Assembly (NCBI RefSeq): GCF_003054555.1
Contig: NZ_CP026304.1
Span: 868,001 to 932,000 of the forward strand
Direction: 5' to 3'
Source: Streptomyces lunaelactis
Lineage (GTDB): Bacteria > Actinomycetota > Actinomycetes > Streptomycetales > Streptomycetaceae
DNA: 64,000 nucleotides
Every line of letters begins with the position of its first letter. Position 1 is the stretch's first letter. Position numbers and translations under genes: made by a program. The notes under the pieces were generated by a model, which had not been told where the DNA came from, made no database searches, and saw nothing but the letters and a program-made list of their open reading frames with translations. Positions 27,568-39,358 of this stretch are shown here, one piece after another.

Positions 27568-28506
27568 ATGAGCCCGGGCGCGACCACAGTCATCGCAGCC
27601 GACGACGTGCGCGCCGCGCTCCCCATGCCCACCGCAATCGCCGCACTCCAGGACGCGCTGCGCGAAGGCCTCGACCCGGAGACCGATCCCGCCCGCACCG
27701 TGGTCCCGGTCGACCACGGTCAGTTGCTGCTGATGCCCTCGCACTCCCGTCGGTACGCGGGCGTCAAGCTCGCCACGGTCGCACCGGGCAACCCCGCCCT
27801 CGGACTCCCCCGCATCCAGGGCACCTATCTGCTTCTCGACGCGCGGACGCTCGTCCCACTCGCGCTGCTCGACGGTGTCGCGCTGACCGCCATCCGTACG
27901 GCGGCAGTCTCGGCGGCCGCCGCCGATCTGCTCGCCGCAGCGGACGCCGAGCGGCTTGTCGTCTTCGGCACCGGCCCCCAGGCGCACAGCCATATCGAGG
28001 CGCTGCGCGCCGTCCGCCCGCTGCGGCACATCACGGTCGTCGGGCGCGACCGCGGCCGTCTCGCCATCTTCCTTCAGCAGTACGGGGATTCGGGACCGGT
28101 GGTGGAGGCCGGTACGCCGGACGCGGTGGCACAGGCGGATCTGATCGCCTGCTGCACCACCGCCCGTACGCCCCTGTTCGACGGATCAGCGCTGTCCGCG
28201 CACGCGACGGTCCTCGCCGTCGGCTCGCACGAGCCGGATGCGCGCGAGGTCGACGACGAGACGGTGCGCCGCTCGACGGTGGTGGTCGAGGCGCGCGGCG
28301 CGGCGCTGCGTGAGGCGGGCGACATCATCCTGGCCATCGGCTCGGGAGCGCTGGCCCCCGGCTCCCTCGTCGGCCTCGCGGAGCTCGCCCGCGGCACGGT
28401 CAAGGCCGACGGCTCCCGCCCCCGGCTGTTCAAGAGCGTAGGCATGGCCTGGGAGGACCTGGTCGTCGCCGGTGTCGTGTACGAGTCCCACCAGGGCCGG
28501 GTCTAG
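27568..28506 (+). CDS. Ornithine cyclodeaminase / mu-crystallin family dehydrogenase
   Basis: 312 residues, GGAGGAACG before ATG 27568. Family features: GVKLATVAPGNPALGLPRIQGTYLLLDARTLVPLALLDGVALTAIRTAAVSAAAADLLA, then the Rossmann dinucleotide motif VVFGTGPQAHSHIEAL and DLIACCTTARTPLF. The family binds NAD(P) and includes ornithine cyclodeaminase, alanine and ketimine reductases and opine-type enzymes; the substrate cannot be told from sequence. The GTGPQA motif and the TAIRTAAVSA helix show an intact fold. Monocistronic: palindromes precede it, and the next gene is on the other strand. Confidence 0.85.
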   Translation: MSPGATTVIAADDVRAALPMPTAIAALQDALREGLDPETDPARTVVPVDHGQLLLMPSHSRRYAGVKLATVAPGNPALGLPRIQGTYLLLDARTLVPLALLDGVALTAIRTAAVSAAAADLLAAADAERLVVFGTGPQAHSHIEALRAVRPLRHITVVGRDRGRLAIFLQQYGDSGPVVEAGTPDAVAQADLIACCTTARTPLFDGSALSAHATVLAVGSHEPDAREVDDETVRRSTVVVEARGAALREAGDIILAIGSGALAPGSLVGLAELARGTVKADGSRPRLFKSVGMAWEDLVVAGVVYESHQGRV

Positions 28507-29158
28507 GGTCTTTCGTTTGCAGTTTGTCGAGCGCGGTGATCGGCATCGTCCAGGCGTAGTCGCCACACCCAGCGGAGCATGACGACGGAAACGACCGCGG
28601 CGAGGGCGCACCAGGTGGAGACGAACTCCAGCCGCCACAGCGCCGCGCAGACCACCGCACCGGCCCCGGCCAGCACTCCGAGCAGCCGCAGTACGGGGTC
28701 CTTGGCGAGCAGCAGGGAGCCGACGTGGCCAGGAGATACCCGACGATGATCAGCGGCGAGTTCGGCAGGTCGAGGACATAGGCCAGAGTGTGGCCCCGGA
28801 TCTCCGCCGTGACGGGCCGGGTGGCCAGGCAGTACGCGAGTACGGCGGCGGTGGCGAGCCCGGCGGCGGCCGGGACCACCAGCCTGGGCCGTACGCGCGA
28901 CGGGGCGGCGAGCAGTACTCCGAACGGCACCCACACCGGCAGCAGCGGCAGGGCGATCACGGCCCAGGCCACGGTGGCGGGGCCCGCCCCGCCGGCCGAG
29001 CGCCAGACGACGGACTCGATGACCTGGTGCGCTCCGAGGAGCAACGGCAGCGCGGCGAGCGGCAGATCGCGGGCCCGGCGCACCTGCGCGACGCAGGCCA
29101 CCCCGACGGCGGCGATAGCGGTGCCTGCCACGAGGTCGGCCGTCGCACTCCAGCACAT
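28503..29158 (-). pseudogene. Frameshifted membrane protein (DUF6629-like)
   Basis: From ATG 29158 the minus strand encodes MCWSATADLVAGTAIAAVGVACVAQ with about five hydrophobic helices in DUF6629-like style. Near 28721-28728 the frame loses sense (…IVGYLLATSAPCC…) while the frame one base over continues sensibly (…VGSLLLAKDPVLRLLGVLAGAGAVVCAALWRLEFVSTWCALAAVVSVVMLRWVW) to a TAG at 28503-28505. Joining the two frames gives a normal ~217-residue membrane protein. A single deleted base (GG to G in the Thr-Val codons) explains it. This is either a real pseudogene or a sequencing error. Confidence 0.75.
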
Positions 29159-29233
29159 GGCGTCACCCGGGCCTCAGGGACAGGGGAAAGCGGTCGATCA
29201 AGCTATATCCCAGGAGGCGGTACGTCGCGGTCC

Positions 29234-29662
29234 CTGCTGGATCCCATCCCGGCGCACCGCACGGCCGGGATCGAGGTGCTGCGCGCCGCTGACGGCGAAG
29301 CGGAGCTCGCCCTGGAGACGCCTGCGTCCCTGACGAACGTGATCGGCTCGCTGCACTCCGGCGGACTCATCGCCCTGATCGACGCCGCCGGGCTGGCCGC
29401 GATGATCGCGACGGCCGAGGACGCCGACGCGTTCCAGCGAGTGGTGCCGCTGGGAGCTGTCGCGTCCCTGGAGTTCCTGGCGCCCGCCCGGGGACGGCTC
29501 GTGGCCACCTGCCGGCTGGACGATCAGGCCCGCCAAGCGCTGCGCCCGGTCCTCTCCGGGGACTCGGCACGCGCCCGCCTCACCACTCGGGCCGAGGTCG
29601 TCGACGCGGTCGGAGAGCTGGTGTGCCGAGGGCGCTTCGACTGGAGCGTGCGGCGTACGTGA
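29234..29662 (+). CDS. PaaI-type hotdog thioesterase (start unclear)
   Basis: About 140 residues: LDPIPAHRTAGIEVLRAADGEAELALETPASLTNVIGSLHSGGLIALIDAAGLAAMI...VVPLGAVASLEFLAPARGRLVATCRL, the hotdog pattern of PaaI-like acyl-CoA thioesterases (N-x-x-G-x-LHSGGLIALIDAAG). An AGGAGG lies at 29212-29217, but no ATG, GTG or TTG follows it in frame until GTG 29276, which would cut into conserved sequence. The coordinates given use a CTG at 29234 as the best guess; an ACG at 29222 is nearer the SD. The stop sits inside a 17-bp tandem duplication (29644-29677). Confidence 0.65.
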   Translation: MLDPIPAHRTAGIEVLRAADGEAELALETPASLTNVIGSLHSGGLIALIDAAGLAAMIATAEDADAFQRVVPLGAVASLEFLAPARGRLVATCRLDDQARQALRPVLSGDSARARLTTRAEVVDAVGELVCRGRFDWSVRRT

Positions 29663-29677
29663 GCGTGCGGCGTACGT
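29644..29677. repeat. 17-bp perfect tandem duplication across a stop codon
   Basis: GAGCGTGCGGCGTACGT at 29644-29660 is repeated exactly at 29661-29677. The junction creates the TGA (29660-29662) that ends the thioesterase; a single-copy version would read on to TAA with the same final residues. This points to a recent slippage or duplication. Confidence 0.9.
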
Positions 29678-29684
29678 AAAGGAC

Positions 29685-30047
29685 TCAGGCTCCCGGCGGC
29701 TGGTGCAGGCCGAAGGGCGAGCCCTGGTCGTCGTGGCACAGCTTGAAGCGGCCGAACCGGGCGATCGACTCCTCGTCGTCGCCCGCGTCGAAGTCGTCGA
29801 CCGTACCGCCCAGCTCACGGACGCGTTCCAGCGCGAGCTTCATGTCGTCGACCTTGAAGAAAACGTACGGGCTCGCCCCGGAGTCCCCGCCGTGCACTCC
29901 CCCGGGGACATTGGGCGTCCGGATCAGAAACCCGCCGCCTTCCGTGGCGCCCGGTTCGAAGGTCCAGCCGAACATGCCGCCGTAGAAGGTCCGGGCCTGT
30001 TCGTAGTCGGCCACGCCCAGTTCGAAGAAGGAGATCTCACCGGCCAT
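29685..30047 (-). CDS. VOC (glyoxalase/bleomycin-resistance) family protein
   Basis: 120 residues, single VOC module: MAGEISFFELGVADYEQARTFYGGMFGWTFEPG, then GGVHGGDSGASPYVFFKVDDMKLALERVRELGGTV, ending FKLCHDDQGSPFGLHQPPGA. The paired beta-alpha-beta-beta-beta repeats and the FYGGMFGW motif are typical. Members bind a divalent metal and act as glyoxalases, dioxygenases or binding proteins; the substrate is not predictable. Its 3' end faces the thioesterase with 22 bases between, and a 261-base gap separates it from divergent mutA. Confidence 0.85.
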   Translation of the reverse strand: MAGEISFFELGVADYEQARTFYGGMFGWTFEPGATEGGGFLIRTPNVPGGVHGGDSGASPYVFFKVDDMKLALERVRELGGTVDDFDAGDDEESIARFGRFKLCHDDQGSPFGLHQPPGA

Positions 30048-30296
30048 CGCGGGGCTCCCGTCACCGTCGAGGAGACTGTCGGACCCACCGTACGGCGGGC
30101 TCCGGCCCGCTGCACCCGGCCGGTCATGCCCGCTCGGGACCCTCTCCGGGCGCGCGGGCGCGGCGGCGCGCCGCCATTCCGCACTGCCCCGCCCGATCGG
30201 GGACCTGGATAGGGCATGGTGCGCAGAGGATCAAGAGCGAGCCGGAGAGTGCAAGGTCACAGCCCTTTCCCCTGCTGCACCTTTGCGGCCCTGACC

Positions 30297-30302
30297 TAAC
30301 AT
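30297..30302 (+). promoter_or_regulatory. Possible -10 element for mutA, leaderless start
   Basis: TAACAT ends 6 bases before the mutA ATG at 30309, and no Shine-Dalgarno is visible upstream of that ATG. This spacing fits a leaderless transcript beginning at or next to the start codon. The -35 region is weak, so the call is tentative. The rest of the 30048-30308 gap shows nothing else I can support. Confidence 0.35.
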
Positions 30303-30308
30303 CTGAGC

Positions 30309-32188
30309 ATGACGGTCCTCCCCGAAGACGGGTTTTCGCTGGCCGCCGAGTTCCCGGATGCGACCCATGAGCAGTGGCAGAGCCTGGTGGCCGGCGTACT
30401 GCGCAAGGCAGGCAAGGACATCCCGGACACGGCGGCCGAGGACGTGCTGTCCACGGCGCTCGAGGACGGGCTCACCACCCGTCCGCTGTACACCGCACGC
30501 GACGGCGCGCTGAGCGCCGGCTATCCGGGGTTCGCACCCTTCACCAGGGGCGGCACGCCGGAGGGTGGTGCGGTCTCCGGCTGGGACGTACGCCAGCGCC
30601 ATGACCGGCCCGATCCGGTGCGTACGAACGAAGCCGTGCTCGCGGACCTGGAGAACGGGGTCACCTCGCTCTGGCTGACCGTCGGCCCGGCCGGTGTGCC
30701 CGTCTCCGGGCTCGGCACGGTCCTGGACGGCGTCTACCTCGACCTGGCGCCCGTCGTGCTCGACGCCGGTGCCGAATTCGACGCCGCCGCACGGGAGCTG
30801 CTGCGGCTGTACGAGGAGCGGGGCGTCGCTCCCGAGGCCGCGCTCGGCAATCTCGGCGCCGACCCGCTGGGGCACGCCGCCCGCACGGGGCAGTACGCGG
30901 ATGTTGCCGGCCACACGGCCGCCGCGGCCGGACTCGCCGCGCTCTGCGACCAGCGGTACCCGGGACTGCGCGCGCTGACCGTCGACGCGCTGCCGTACCA
31001 CGAGGCGGGCGGCTCGGCCGCCCAGGAGCTGGGCTGTTCGCTGGCCACCGGTGTCGCCCTGCTGCGTGCCCTCACCGCCGCCGGACTCCCGGTGGAAGCG
31101 GCCTGCGGCCAGCTGGAGTTCCGGTACGCGGCCACCGCCGACCAGTTCCTGACGATCGCGAAGCTGCGCGCCGCACGGCGGGTGTGGGCCCGGGTGGCCG
31201 AGGCCTGCGGGGCGGACGCCACGGCGGGCGCACAGCGCCAGCACGCCGTGACCTCGTCGGTGATGATGACCCGGCGCGACCCCTGGGTGAACATGCTCCG
31301 CACCACGGTCGCCTCGCTCGCCGCGGGTGTGGGCGGCGCCGATGCCGTGACCGTACTGCCCTTCGACCACGCGCTCGGCCTGCCGGACGCCTTCGCCCGC
31401 CGGATCTCCCGCAACACCTCGACGATCCTGGTCGAGGAGTCGCACGTCGGACGGGTCATCGACCCGGCGGGCGGCTCCTGGTACGTGGAGCAGCTCACCG
31501 ATGAACTCGCGCACGCGGCCTGGGACTGGTTCCAGGAGATCGAGCGCGCCGGGGGCCAGGAGGCCGCGCTGCGCAGCGGGTTGGTCTCCGAGCGGCTCGG
31601 CGCCACCTGGGAGAGCCGTAAGAAGAACCTGGCCAAGCGGCGCGAACCGGTCACCGGCGTCAGCGAGTTCCCGCTGCTCGCGCAGGCGCCGGTGGAACGC
31701 GACCCCGCGCCCGCCGCACCCTCCGGCGGTCTGCCGAAGGTGCGCCGCGACGAGGCGTACGAAGCGTTGCGCGCCCGCTCGGACGCGCACCTCGCCGCCA
31801 CCGGCGCCCGGCCGCGAGTCTTCCTCGCGGCGCTGGGCCCGGCCGCGGCGCACACCGCGCGCGCGTCGTTCGCCGCCAACCTCTTCCAGGCGGGCGGCAT
31901 CGAACCGGTCCACGATCCGGTCTCGGTCGACGCGGCATCGGCCGCCGAGGCGTTCAGCCGCAGCGGGGCGAACGTGGCATGCGTCTGCTCCAGCGACGCT
32001 CTCTATGCCGAGCAGGCAGCGCCGGTGGCCGAGGCGCTCAAGTCTGCGGGTGCGCTGCGGGTGTATCTCGCGGGGCGTCCCGGCGAGCAGCGTGAGACGT
32101 ACGAACGGGCCGGAGTCGACGAGTTCGTCGTCGCGGGCGGCGACGCGGTCGCCGTCCTCACCTCCGTCCTCGACCAAATCGGAGTGGC

Positions 32189-32192
<4 letters not shown>
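30309..32192 (+). CDS. mutA: Methylmalonyl-CoA mutase small (beta) subunit
   Basis: 627 residues, the usual length of actinobacterial MutA. It shows the mutase TIM-barrel sequence ([82 protein letters not shown]). Its C-terminal Rossmann-like domain lacks the DxHxxG cobalamin-binding motif, as expected of the non-catalytic subunit. With MutB it interconverts (R)-methylmalonyl-CoA and succinyl-CoA in the cytoplasm, linking propionyl-CoA metabolism to the TCA cycle and supplying methylmalonyl-CoA for polyketides. Its stop overlaps the mutB start. Confidence 0.95.
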
Positions 32193-34399
<2,207 letters not shown>

Positions 34400-34403
34400 G
34401 ACT

Positions 34404-35405
34404 GTGCCCCGGATGCATCCCACGCTCGACATCGACAGCTACGTCAAGGGCGTACGTGAGGGGTCGCGGGCGTACATCGCCCGCGCCATCACACTCGTCG
34501 AGTCCACCCGTGCCGATCATCGCGCTCTCGCCCAGCAGCTGCTGACGGAGCTGCTGCCGTTCTCCGGAGCGGCCCGGCGGGTGGGCATCAGCGGGGTCCC
34601 CGGCGTCGGCAAGTCCACCTTCATCGACGCGCTCGGCACGCTGCTCACCGGCCTCGGCCACCGGGTCGCGGTGCTGGCCGTCGACCCGTCGTCCAGCCGT
34701 ACCGGCGGCTCCATCCTGGGCGACAAGACCCGGATGGAGCGCCTGGCCGTGGACCCGGCGGCGTTCGTACGGCCCTCCCCCACCTCGGGCACGCTGGGCG
34801 GGGTGGCCAAGGCGACCCGTGAATCCATCATCGTGGTGGAGGCCGCGGGATACGACGTGGTGCTCGTGGAAACGGTCGGCGTCGGCCAGTCGGAGACCGC
34901 CGTGGCCAGCATGGTGGACTCGTTCCTGCTGCTCACGCTCGCTCGCACCGGTGACCAGCTGCAGGGCATCAAGAAGGGTGTGCTGGAGCTGGCCGACGTC
35001 ATCACGGTCAACAAGGCGGACGGCCCGCACGAGCGCGATGCCCGTTCCGCCGCCCGTGAACTGGCCGGTGCGCTGCGGCTGATGCACCCGGCCGACGCGG
35101 CGTGGACTCCCCCGGTGCTGTCCTGCAGCGCCCGCGAGGGCACCGGTCTCGACACCGTGTGGGAGCGTCTTGAGCAGCATCAGGCGCTGCTCGATTCGAC
35201 CGGCCGGCTCGCCGCCAAGCGGCGCGACCAGCAGATCGACTGGGCGTGGACGATGGTCCACGACGAACTGCGGGACCGGCTGCGCCACCATCCTGAGGTG
35301 CGCAGGCTCGCTCCCGGTCTTGAACAGCAGGTGAAGGACGGGGAGTTGACGGCGACGCTTGCCGCTGAGCGGATCCTGGAGGCGTTCCAGCGGCCCCAGC
35401 CGTAA
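34404..35405 (+). CDS. meaB: MeaB-type GTPase chaperone of methylmalonyl-CoA mutase
   Basis: 333 residues from GTG 34404; an in-frame ATG at 34413 is a good alternative. G3E/MeaB GTPase: P-loop [68 protein letters not shown], and the NKAD guanine-specificity motif. MeaB gates delivery of adenosylcobalamin to, and protects from inactivation, the mutase encoded by the two preceding genes; it starts 4 bases after mutB. The closely related ArgK naming refers to the same protein. Confidence 0.93.
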   Translation: MPRMHPTLDIDSYVKGVREGSRAYIARAITLVESTRADHRALAQQLLTELLPFSGAARRVGISGVPGVGKSTFIDALGTLLTGLGHRVAVLAVDPSSSRTGGSILGDKTRMERLAVDPAAFVRPSPTSGTLGGVAKATRESIIVVEAAGYDVVLVETVGVGQSETAVASMVDSFLLLTLARTGDQLQGIKKGVLELADVITVNKADGPHERDARSAARELAGALRLMHPADAAWTPPVLSCSAREGTGLDTVWERLEQHQALLDSTGRLAAKRRDQQIDWAWTMVHDELRDRLRHHPEVRRLAPGLEQQVKDGELTATLAAERILEAFQRPQP

Positions 35406-35417
35406 CGGGGCGCCGCC

Positions 35418-35454
35418 CCGGACCCCGCACAGCCGAAGGCCGTACGGGGTCCGG
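35418..35454. terminator. Bidirectional terminator between meaB and the collagenase gene
   Basis: A 10-bp perfect stem, CCGGACCCCG (35418-35427) with CGGGGTCCGG (35445-35454), lies between the convergent stops at 35405 and 35460. It could end both transcripts. Confidence 0.6.
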
Positions 35455-35459
35455 CGACT

Positions 35460-37781
35460 TCAGCTGCGCAGCGGGCCTTCGCAGGTGTAGTCGGCAGTGC
35501 CCGCGCGGCCGTCCGTCCAGATGTCGACCTTGCCGAAGTGGCAGTTCATGTCGGTCAGATTGGTGGATGCCGGGCGAGCCCGGTCCAGGATGAAGTAGTC
35601 GACCGTCTCGGACATGTCCTTGAAGACGCGGTCGGGGCTCGAGGAGTCGGTGAGGTTCGCGGTGATCCGGCCGGTGCAGATGAAACGGCGCATCGTCGGA
35701 TCAGGAGCGGTCGCGCAGGTGGGACTGAGCTGGGTGGCGGTGGCGAGGGAGACGCGGACCGCTTCGGCCGAGGAGTCCCGCAGCCGGTCGTTCGGATTGA
35801 ACGTGGTGTTCGGCACGAAGAGCTCGTCGACCCGGGCGATCTGTGCGTCCAGGAAGCTGTCGTACGCGCGCTGCATCGCGGCGTCCCGGCCGAGGCGGCT
35901 GCGCCAGGCGTCGAAGGCGGCAGGGTCGTCGGCGCGCAGGTACCCGTACATCTCGCGGATCAGCGCGGGGCGTTCGGTCCACAGGAACTCGAAGAAGGTG
36001 CCGGCGTAGTCGTAGAAGCGGAAGCCGTCGCCGTCGTAGGTGGCGTGCAGCAACTGGTTCACGCTCATGCGCGGCCCGCCGCCCGCCGTGTCGTCGATGA
36101 CGCCCTGCACCAGCGACTTGCGCACGGCGATGCCGTCGTCGCGGGTGGCGCCGTCGAAGAACTCGGCCGTGCCCTCGTCCATGGCGGTCGTGCGGTCCCC
36201 CTGGTACCACGGGCCCTCGCCGAAGTACCCGGGCACCGCCCAGCGGCCGTTGAGGTAGTGCGTGTACTCGTGACGGAAGAGTTCCTCCAGGGTGAGCGAG
36301 GAGTCCTGCGGAACGCGCCGCTGGTAGGTGTAGAAGGTCGCGCCACGTTCGATGTAGACCCCGCCGTTGTTGGTGTCCATCCCGGTGAGCAGTGGGTGGT
36401 ACGTCTCGTAGTCGGCGCGCGAGGCGTAGAGCACGATGTTCAGTGAGGTGTTGGTGTCACCGGTCAGCGGCGCATCGGTGCCCAGGACGCGGTGGAACTG
36501 GGCCTTGACCTGCTTGCTCGCGTAGTAGAGCTGGTCGACGACCGCCCGGCCCAGCCCGGTGCGGACCTTCATGGCGCCGTTGTCGTAGATGTGGGTGTAC
36601 GGGAAGATGCGGCGCTCGATGTCGTCCTTGCACACCCCGTACGGCTTGCATGCCTCGTAGAAGTTGAGCCAGCTCGCCACCTTGGCCCAGGGCCGGCTGC
36701 CCTCGCCGAAGTTGCGCGTGGTGACCGGCAGCAGCGCGCCCAGGCCGGAGACGGTCTCGGACTTCAGGGCCTCGATCTGGCCGAAGCGGCCGTACTCGCC
36801 CAGCGCGTCCCGTACCACCCACTCGTTCGCCGTGCCTTTGAGGTGGGTGTAACCGGCGAACTTCCGGAACGCGCCTCGGTAGGTCGTGTTCCGGGCGACC
36901 AGCGCGCGGAAGGAGGTGTCGTTGTTGCCCGGGTAGATCCCCAGGTAGTTGACGGAGAGCCCGGCCAGCGCGGCGCCGCCCCAGGCGGGGTCCTTGTAGG
37001 TGGTGGAGTGGTACTGGTCCATGGTGGCCAGCACCTTCTGGATCAGGGCGAGCTGGGAGTGGCGCAGCCCGGGTCCGCTGCCCGCGTAGAGACCTTCGCG
37101 CAGCGTCTCGGCGTTGGTGCGTGTGGCGGTGAAGGAGCGGGCCGCCGTACCGAAGGCGTTGATGGCGCGGCGCATGGCCTCGGTGGTGGGGGCGTCGGTG
37201 ACGTCGATCTCGCCGCGTGAGAAGTCGTGGTAGACCACGGCGTGGAGGTAGGTGAGCATCTCCAGCAGATGGCTGCCGTTCTTCCCGTCATGGCCCGGGG
37301 AGAGCGTGGATATCCGGCGGGAGACGGCTTGGACGTGGGCGTCGGACATGACGGGGGCGAGGCGGGCGTCCCAGGTCCAGATGACGTCGCGCAGACAGCC
37401 GTCGGCGGTAACAGCCGGGTCGGCGAGGAAGTCGGCGAACTGCTCGGGACCCAGAGGTGTGATGCCGTCCAGTGTGCACGGAACCGCTGGAGCGCCGGTC
37501 GCCGTCTTGGCGCTGCTTGCCGTACGGGCGCCGGGGATACGGCCCTCCGGCAGCCCGCCGGGGGCGGGCGCGGTGCGGGCCGTGAACTTGGGTGCCGCGG
37601 CGAGGCGTTCCACTTCGTCGTGCGGGTTGTGGTTGTCGACGGGCCCGGCGGGAGCGGCAGTTGACTTCGGCTGCGCGGGCGCCGCCGAGGCCTGGCCGAC
37701 TGGTGCGAGCGGGGCCACCAGCGCAGCGGCCGCAATCACCGCGGCCAGCAGGGGTCTGAATCCGGATGTGTATCGGGACAC
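35460..37781 (-). CDS. Secreted M9 collagenase
   Basis: 773 residues from GTG 37781, which has AGGAGA upstream. Signal peptide at the N-terminus (VSRYTSGFRPLLAAVIAAAALVAPLAPVGQASA, cleavage after ASA or AAP), then a propeptide/activator region typical of peptidase M9 N-domains. The catalytic core has the zinc motif HEYTH near residues 504-508 (LEELFRHEYTHYLNGRWAVPGYFGEGPWYQ) and the third ligand region DEGTAEFFDG. The C-terminus is a short beta domain; clostridial PKD or collagen-binding repeats are absent. It cleaves collagen-like or other extracellular proteins. Divergent from an aminopeptidase P gene, which may process the Pro-rich peptides. Confidence 0.9.
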   Translation of the reverse strand: MSRYTSGFRPLLAAVIAAAALVAPLAPVGQASAAPAQPKSTAAPAGPVDNHNPHDEVERLAAAPKFTARTAPAPGGLPEGRIPGARTASSAKTATGAPAVPCTLDGITPLGPEQFADFLADPAVTADGCLRDVIWTWDARLAPVMSDAHVQAVSRRISTLSPGHDGKNGSHLLEMLTYLHAVVYHDFSRGEIDVTDAPTTEAMRRAINAFGTAARSFTATRTNAETLREGLYAGSGPGLRHSQLALIQKVLATMDQYHSTTYKDPAWGGAALAGLSVNYLGIYPGNNDTSFRALVARNTTYRGAFRKFAGYTHLKGTANEWVVRDALGEYGRFGQIEALKSETVSGLGALLPVTTRNFGEGSRPWAKVASWLNFYEACKPYGVCKDDIERRIFPYTHIYDNGAMKVRTGLGRAVVDQLYYASKQVKAQFHRVLGTDAPLTGDTNTSLNIVLYASRADYETYHPLLTGMDTNNGGVYIERGATFYTYQRRVPQDSSLTLEELFRHEYTHYLNGRWAVPGYFGEGPWYQGDRTTAMDEGTAEFFDGATRDDGIAVRKSLVQGVIDDTAGGGPRMSVNQLLHATYDGDGFRFYDYAGTFFEFLWTERPALIREMYGYLRADDPAAFDAWRSRLGRDAAMQRAYDSFLDAQIARVDELFVPNTTFNPNDRLRDSSAEAVRVSLATATQLSPTCATAPDPTMRRFICTGRITANLTDSSSPDRVFKDMSETVDYFILDRARPASTNLTDMNCHFGKVDIWTDGRAGTADYTCEGPLRS

Positions 37782-37877
37782 CGATGTCTCCTGAGTGGGG
37801 GTTCGGAGGATGAAGTGCCGTGCCACGAAGGGCCGTTGAGGACACTCCAACAGCTGCCATGTGATGCGTAACGTAGT

Positions 37878-37892
37878 AATGTGACATTGCAC
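37878..37892. promoter_or_regulatory. Candidate GntR operator, copy 1
   Basis: AATGTGACATTGCAC contains the perfect 11-bp palindrome AATGTGACATT. It lies between the divergent collagenase and aminopeptidase genes, 58 bases before the latter. A near-identical copy lies in front of the GntR gene at 39359-39373 (13 of 15 bases equal). Confidence 0.55.
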
Positions 37893-37949
37893 TGACAACC
37901 CCTGCGTCCGTCCCAGTTCGCGGAACCTTGTCCGAGGGAGACGAATCCG

Positions 37950-39314
37950 ATGACCCAACCGGCGCTCCGCACCGGAAGCCACGACCTGACGCCCTCCGCC
38001 GAGCTCCAGGCCTTCATGGCCCGCGACTGGGCCGCCGGGCCGCTGCCCGGCGAACTCCTTCTGCCCGCCGCCCGGTTCACCCCTTCCCGCCGCGCCCGGC
38101 TGTCCGGCCGCTTCCCCGGCGAACGACTGCTGATCCCGGCGGGCGGGCTCACAGTCCGTTCGAACGACTGCGACTACCGGTTCCGCCCGCACAGCGCGTA
38201 TGCCTGGCTGACCGGACTGACCGGCGAGGACCAGGCGGGACACGTGCTGGTGCTGGAGCCGTCCGGGCCGAGCGGCCACGAAGCCGTGCTCCATGTCCGG
38301 CCCCGCTCACCCCGCGACGACGGCGAAGAGTTCTACCGGGACCGCCGCTACGGCGAGTTCTGGGTCGGCCGGCGCCCCGACCTGGCCGAGGCGGAGCGGA
38401 TGACCGGTATCCGCTGCGAGCACCTGGACGAGTACGGAAAGCTGCCGCCCGGCCGCGACGCGACGCACGACGCCGAACTCGCCTCCGTGCTGAGCGAACT
38501 GCGGCTGATCAAGGACGCCTGGGAGGTGGACCAGCTGCAACTGGCCGTCGACCACACCGCGTCCGGTTTCGAGGACGTCGTCAGGGCGCTGCCGCGCGCA
38601 CTCTCGCATCCGCGCGGTGAGCGATGGATCGAGGGCGTCTTCGGACTACGCGCCCGCGCCGAGGGAAACGGCACGGGCTACGACACCATCGCGGCATCCG
38701 GCGCACACGCCTGCGTACTCCACTGGATACGCAACGACGGCGCGCTGGACCCACAGAAGCTGCTGCTGCTCGACGCGGGCGTGGAGACCGACTCCCTCTA
38801 CACCGCCGACATCACCCGCACCCTTCCGCTGTCCGGGCGCTTCTCCTTCCTCCAGCTGCAGGTGTACGAGCTGGTGCTGGCCGCCCAGGAGGCGGGGATG
38901 GCCGCGCTCAGGCCCGGAGCGAGCTTCCGGGACTTCCACCGGGCAGGCATGCGGGTGATCGCCGAGGGACTGGCCGAATGGGGAATCCTGAAGAGCCCGG
39001 AAGGCGATCTGCACCGGCGCTACACCCTCTGCAGCAGTGGCCACATGCTCGGAATTGACGTCCACGACTGCGCGCAGGCCCGCAGCGAGACCTACCTCGA
39101 CGGCGTGCTGAGCGAGGGCAATGTGCTTACCGTGGAGCCCGGCCTGTACTTCCAGCCCGACGACGAGACGCTGCCGGCGGAACTGCGTGGCATCGGAGTA
39201 CGGATCGAGGACGACCTGGTGATCACCGAGGACGGTGCACGGCTGATGTCCGGCGCGCTGCCGCGCACACCCGACGGGATCGAGTCCTGGATGGGCGAAC
39301 TCCTCGACGGCTGA
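37950..39314 (+). CDS. Xaa-Pro aminopeptidase (aminopeptidase P, M24B)
   Basis: 454 residues; GAGGGAGA before ATG 37950. N-terminal creatinase-like domain (PGERLLIPAGGLTVRSNDCDYRFRPHSAYAWLTG). C-terminal pita-bread fold with the expected dinuclear metal ligands: Asp in LLLDAGVETDS, Asp in YTADITRTLPL, His in CSSGHMLGIDVHD, Glu in LTVEPGLYF and Glu in GIGVRIEDDLV. It releases an N-terminal residue preceding proline in the cytoplasm; no signal peptide. An operator-like site 58 bases upstream is shared with the downstream GntR gene, so joint regulation is likely. Confidence 0.92.
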   Translation: MTQPALRTGSHDLTPSAELQAFMARDWAAGPLPGELLLPAARFTPSRRARLSGRFPGERLLIPAGGLTVRSNDCDYRFRPHSAYAWLTGLTGEDQAGHVLVLEPSGPSGHEAVLHVRPRSPRDDGEEFYRDRRYGEFWVGRRPDLAEAERMTGIRCEHLDEYGKLPPGRDATHDAELASVLSELRLIKDAWEVDQLQLAVDHTASGFEDVVRALPRALSHPRGERWIEGVFGLRARAEGNGTGYDTIAASGAHACVLHWIRNDGALDPQKLLLLDAGVETDSLYTADITRTLPLSGRFSFLQLQVYELVLAAQEAGMAALRPGASFRDFHRAGMRVIAEGLAEWGILKSPEGDLHRRYTLCSSGHMLGIDVHDCAQARSETYLDGVLSEGNVLTVEPGLYFQPDDETLPAELRGIGVRIEDDLVITEDGARLMSGALPRTPDGIESWMGELLDG

Positions 39315-39358
39315 CCTCCGTCGGGCGGCCGGCGCTCCACCCACGGACCTGCGGAAGC

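Noticed and set aside
37782..38294. Longer N-terminus for the collagenase
   Set aside because: It would place the signal peptide internally and overlap the divergent aminopeptidase gene and operator; AGGAGA precedes GTG 37781.
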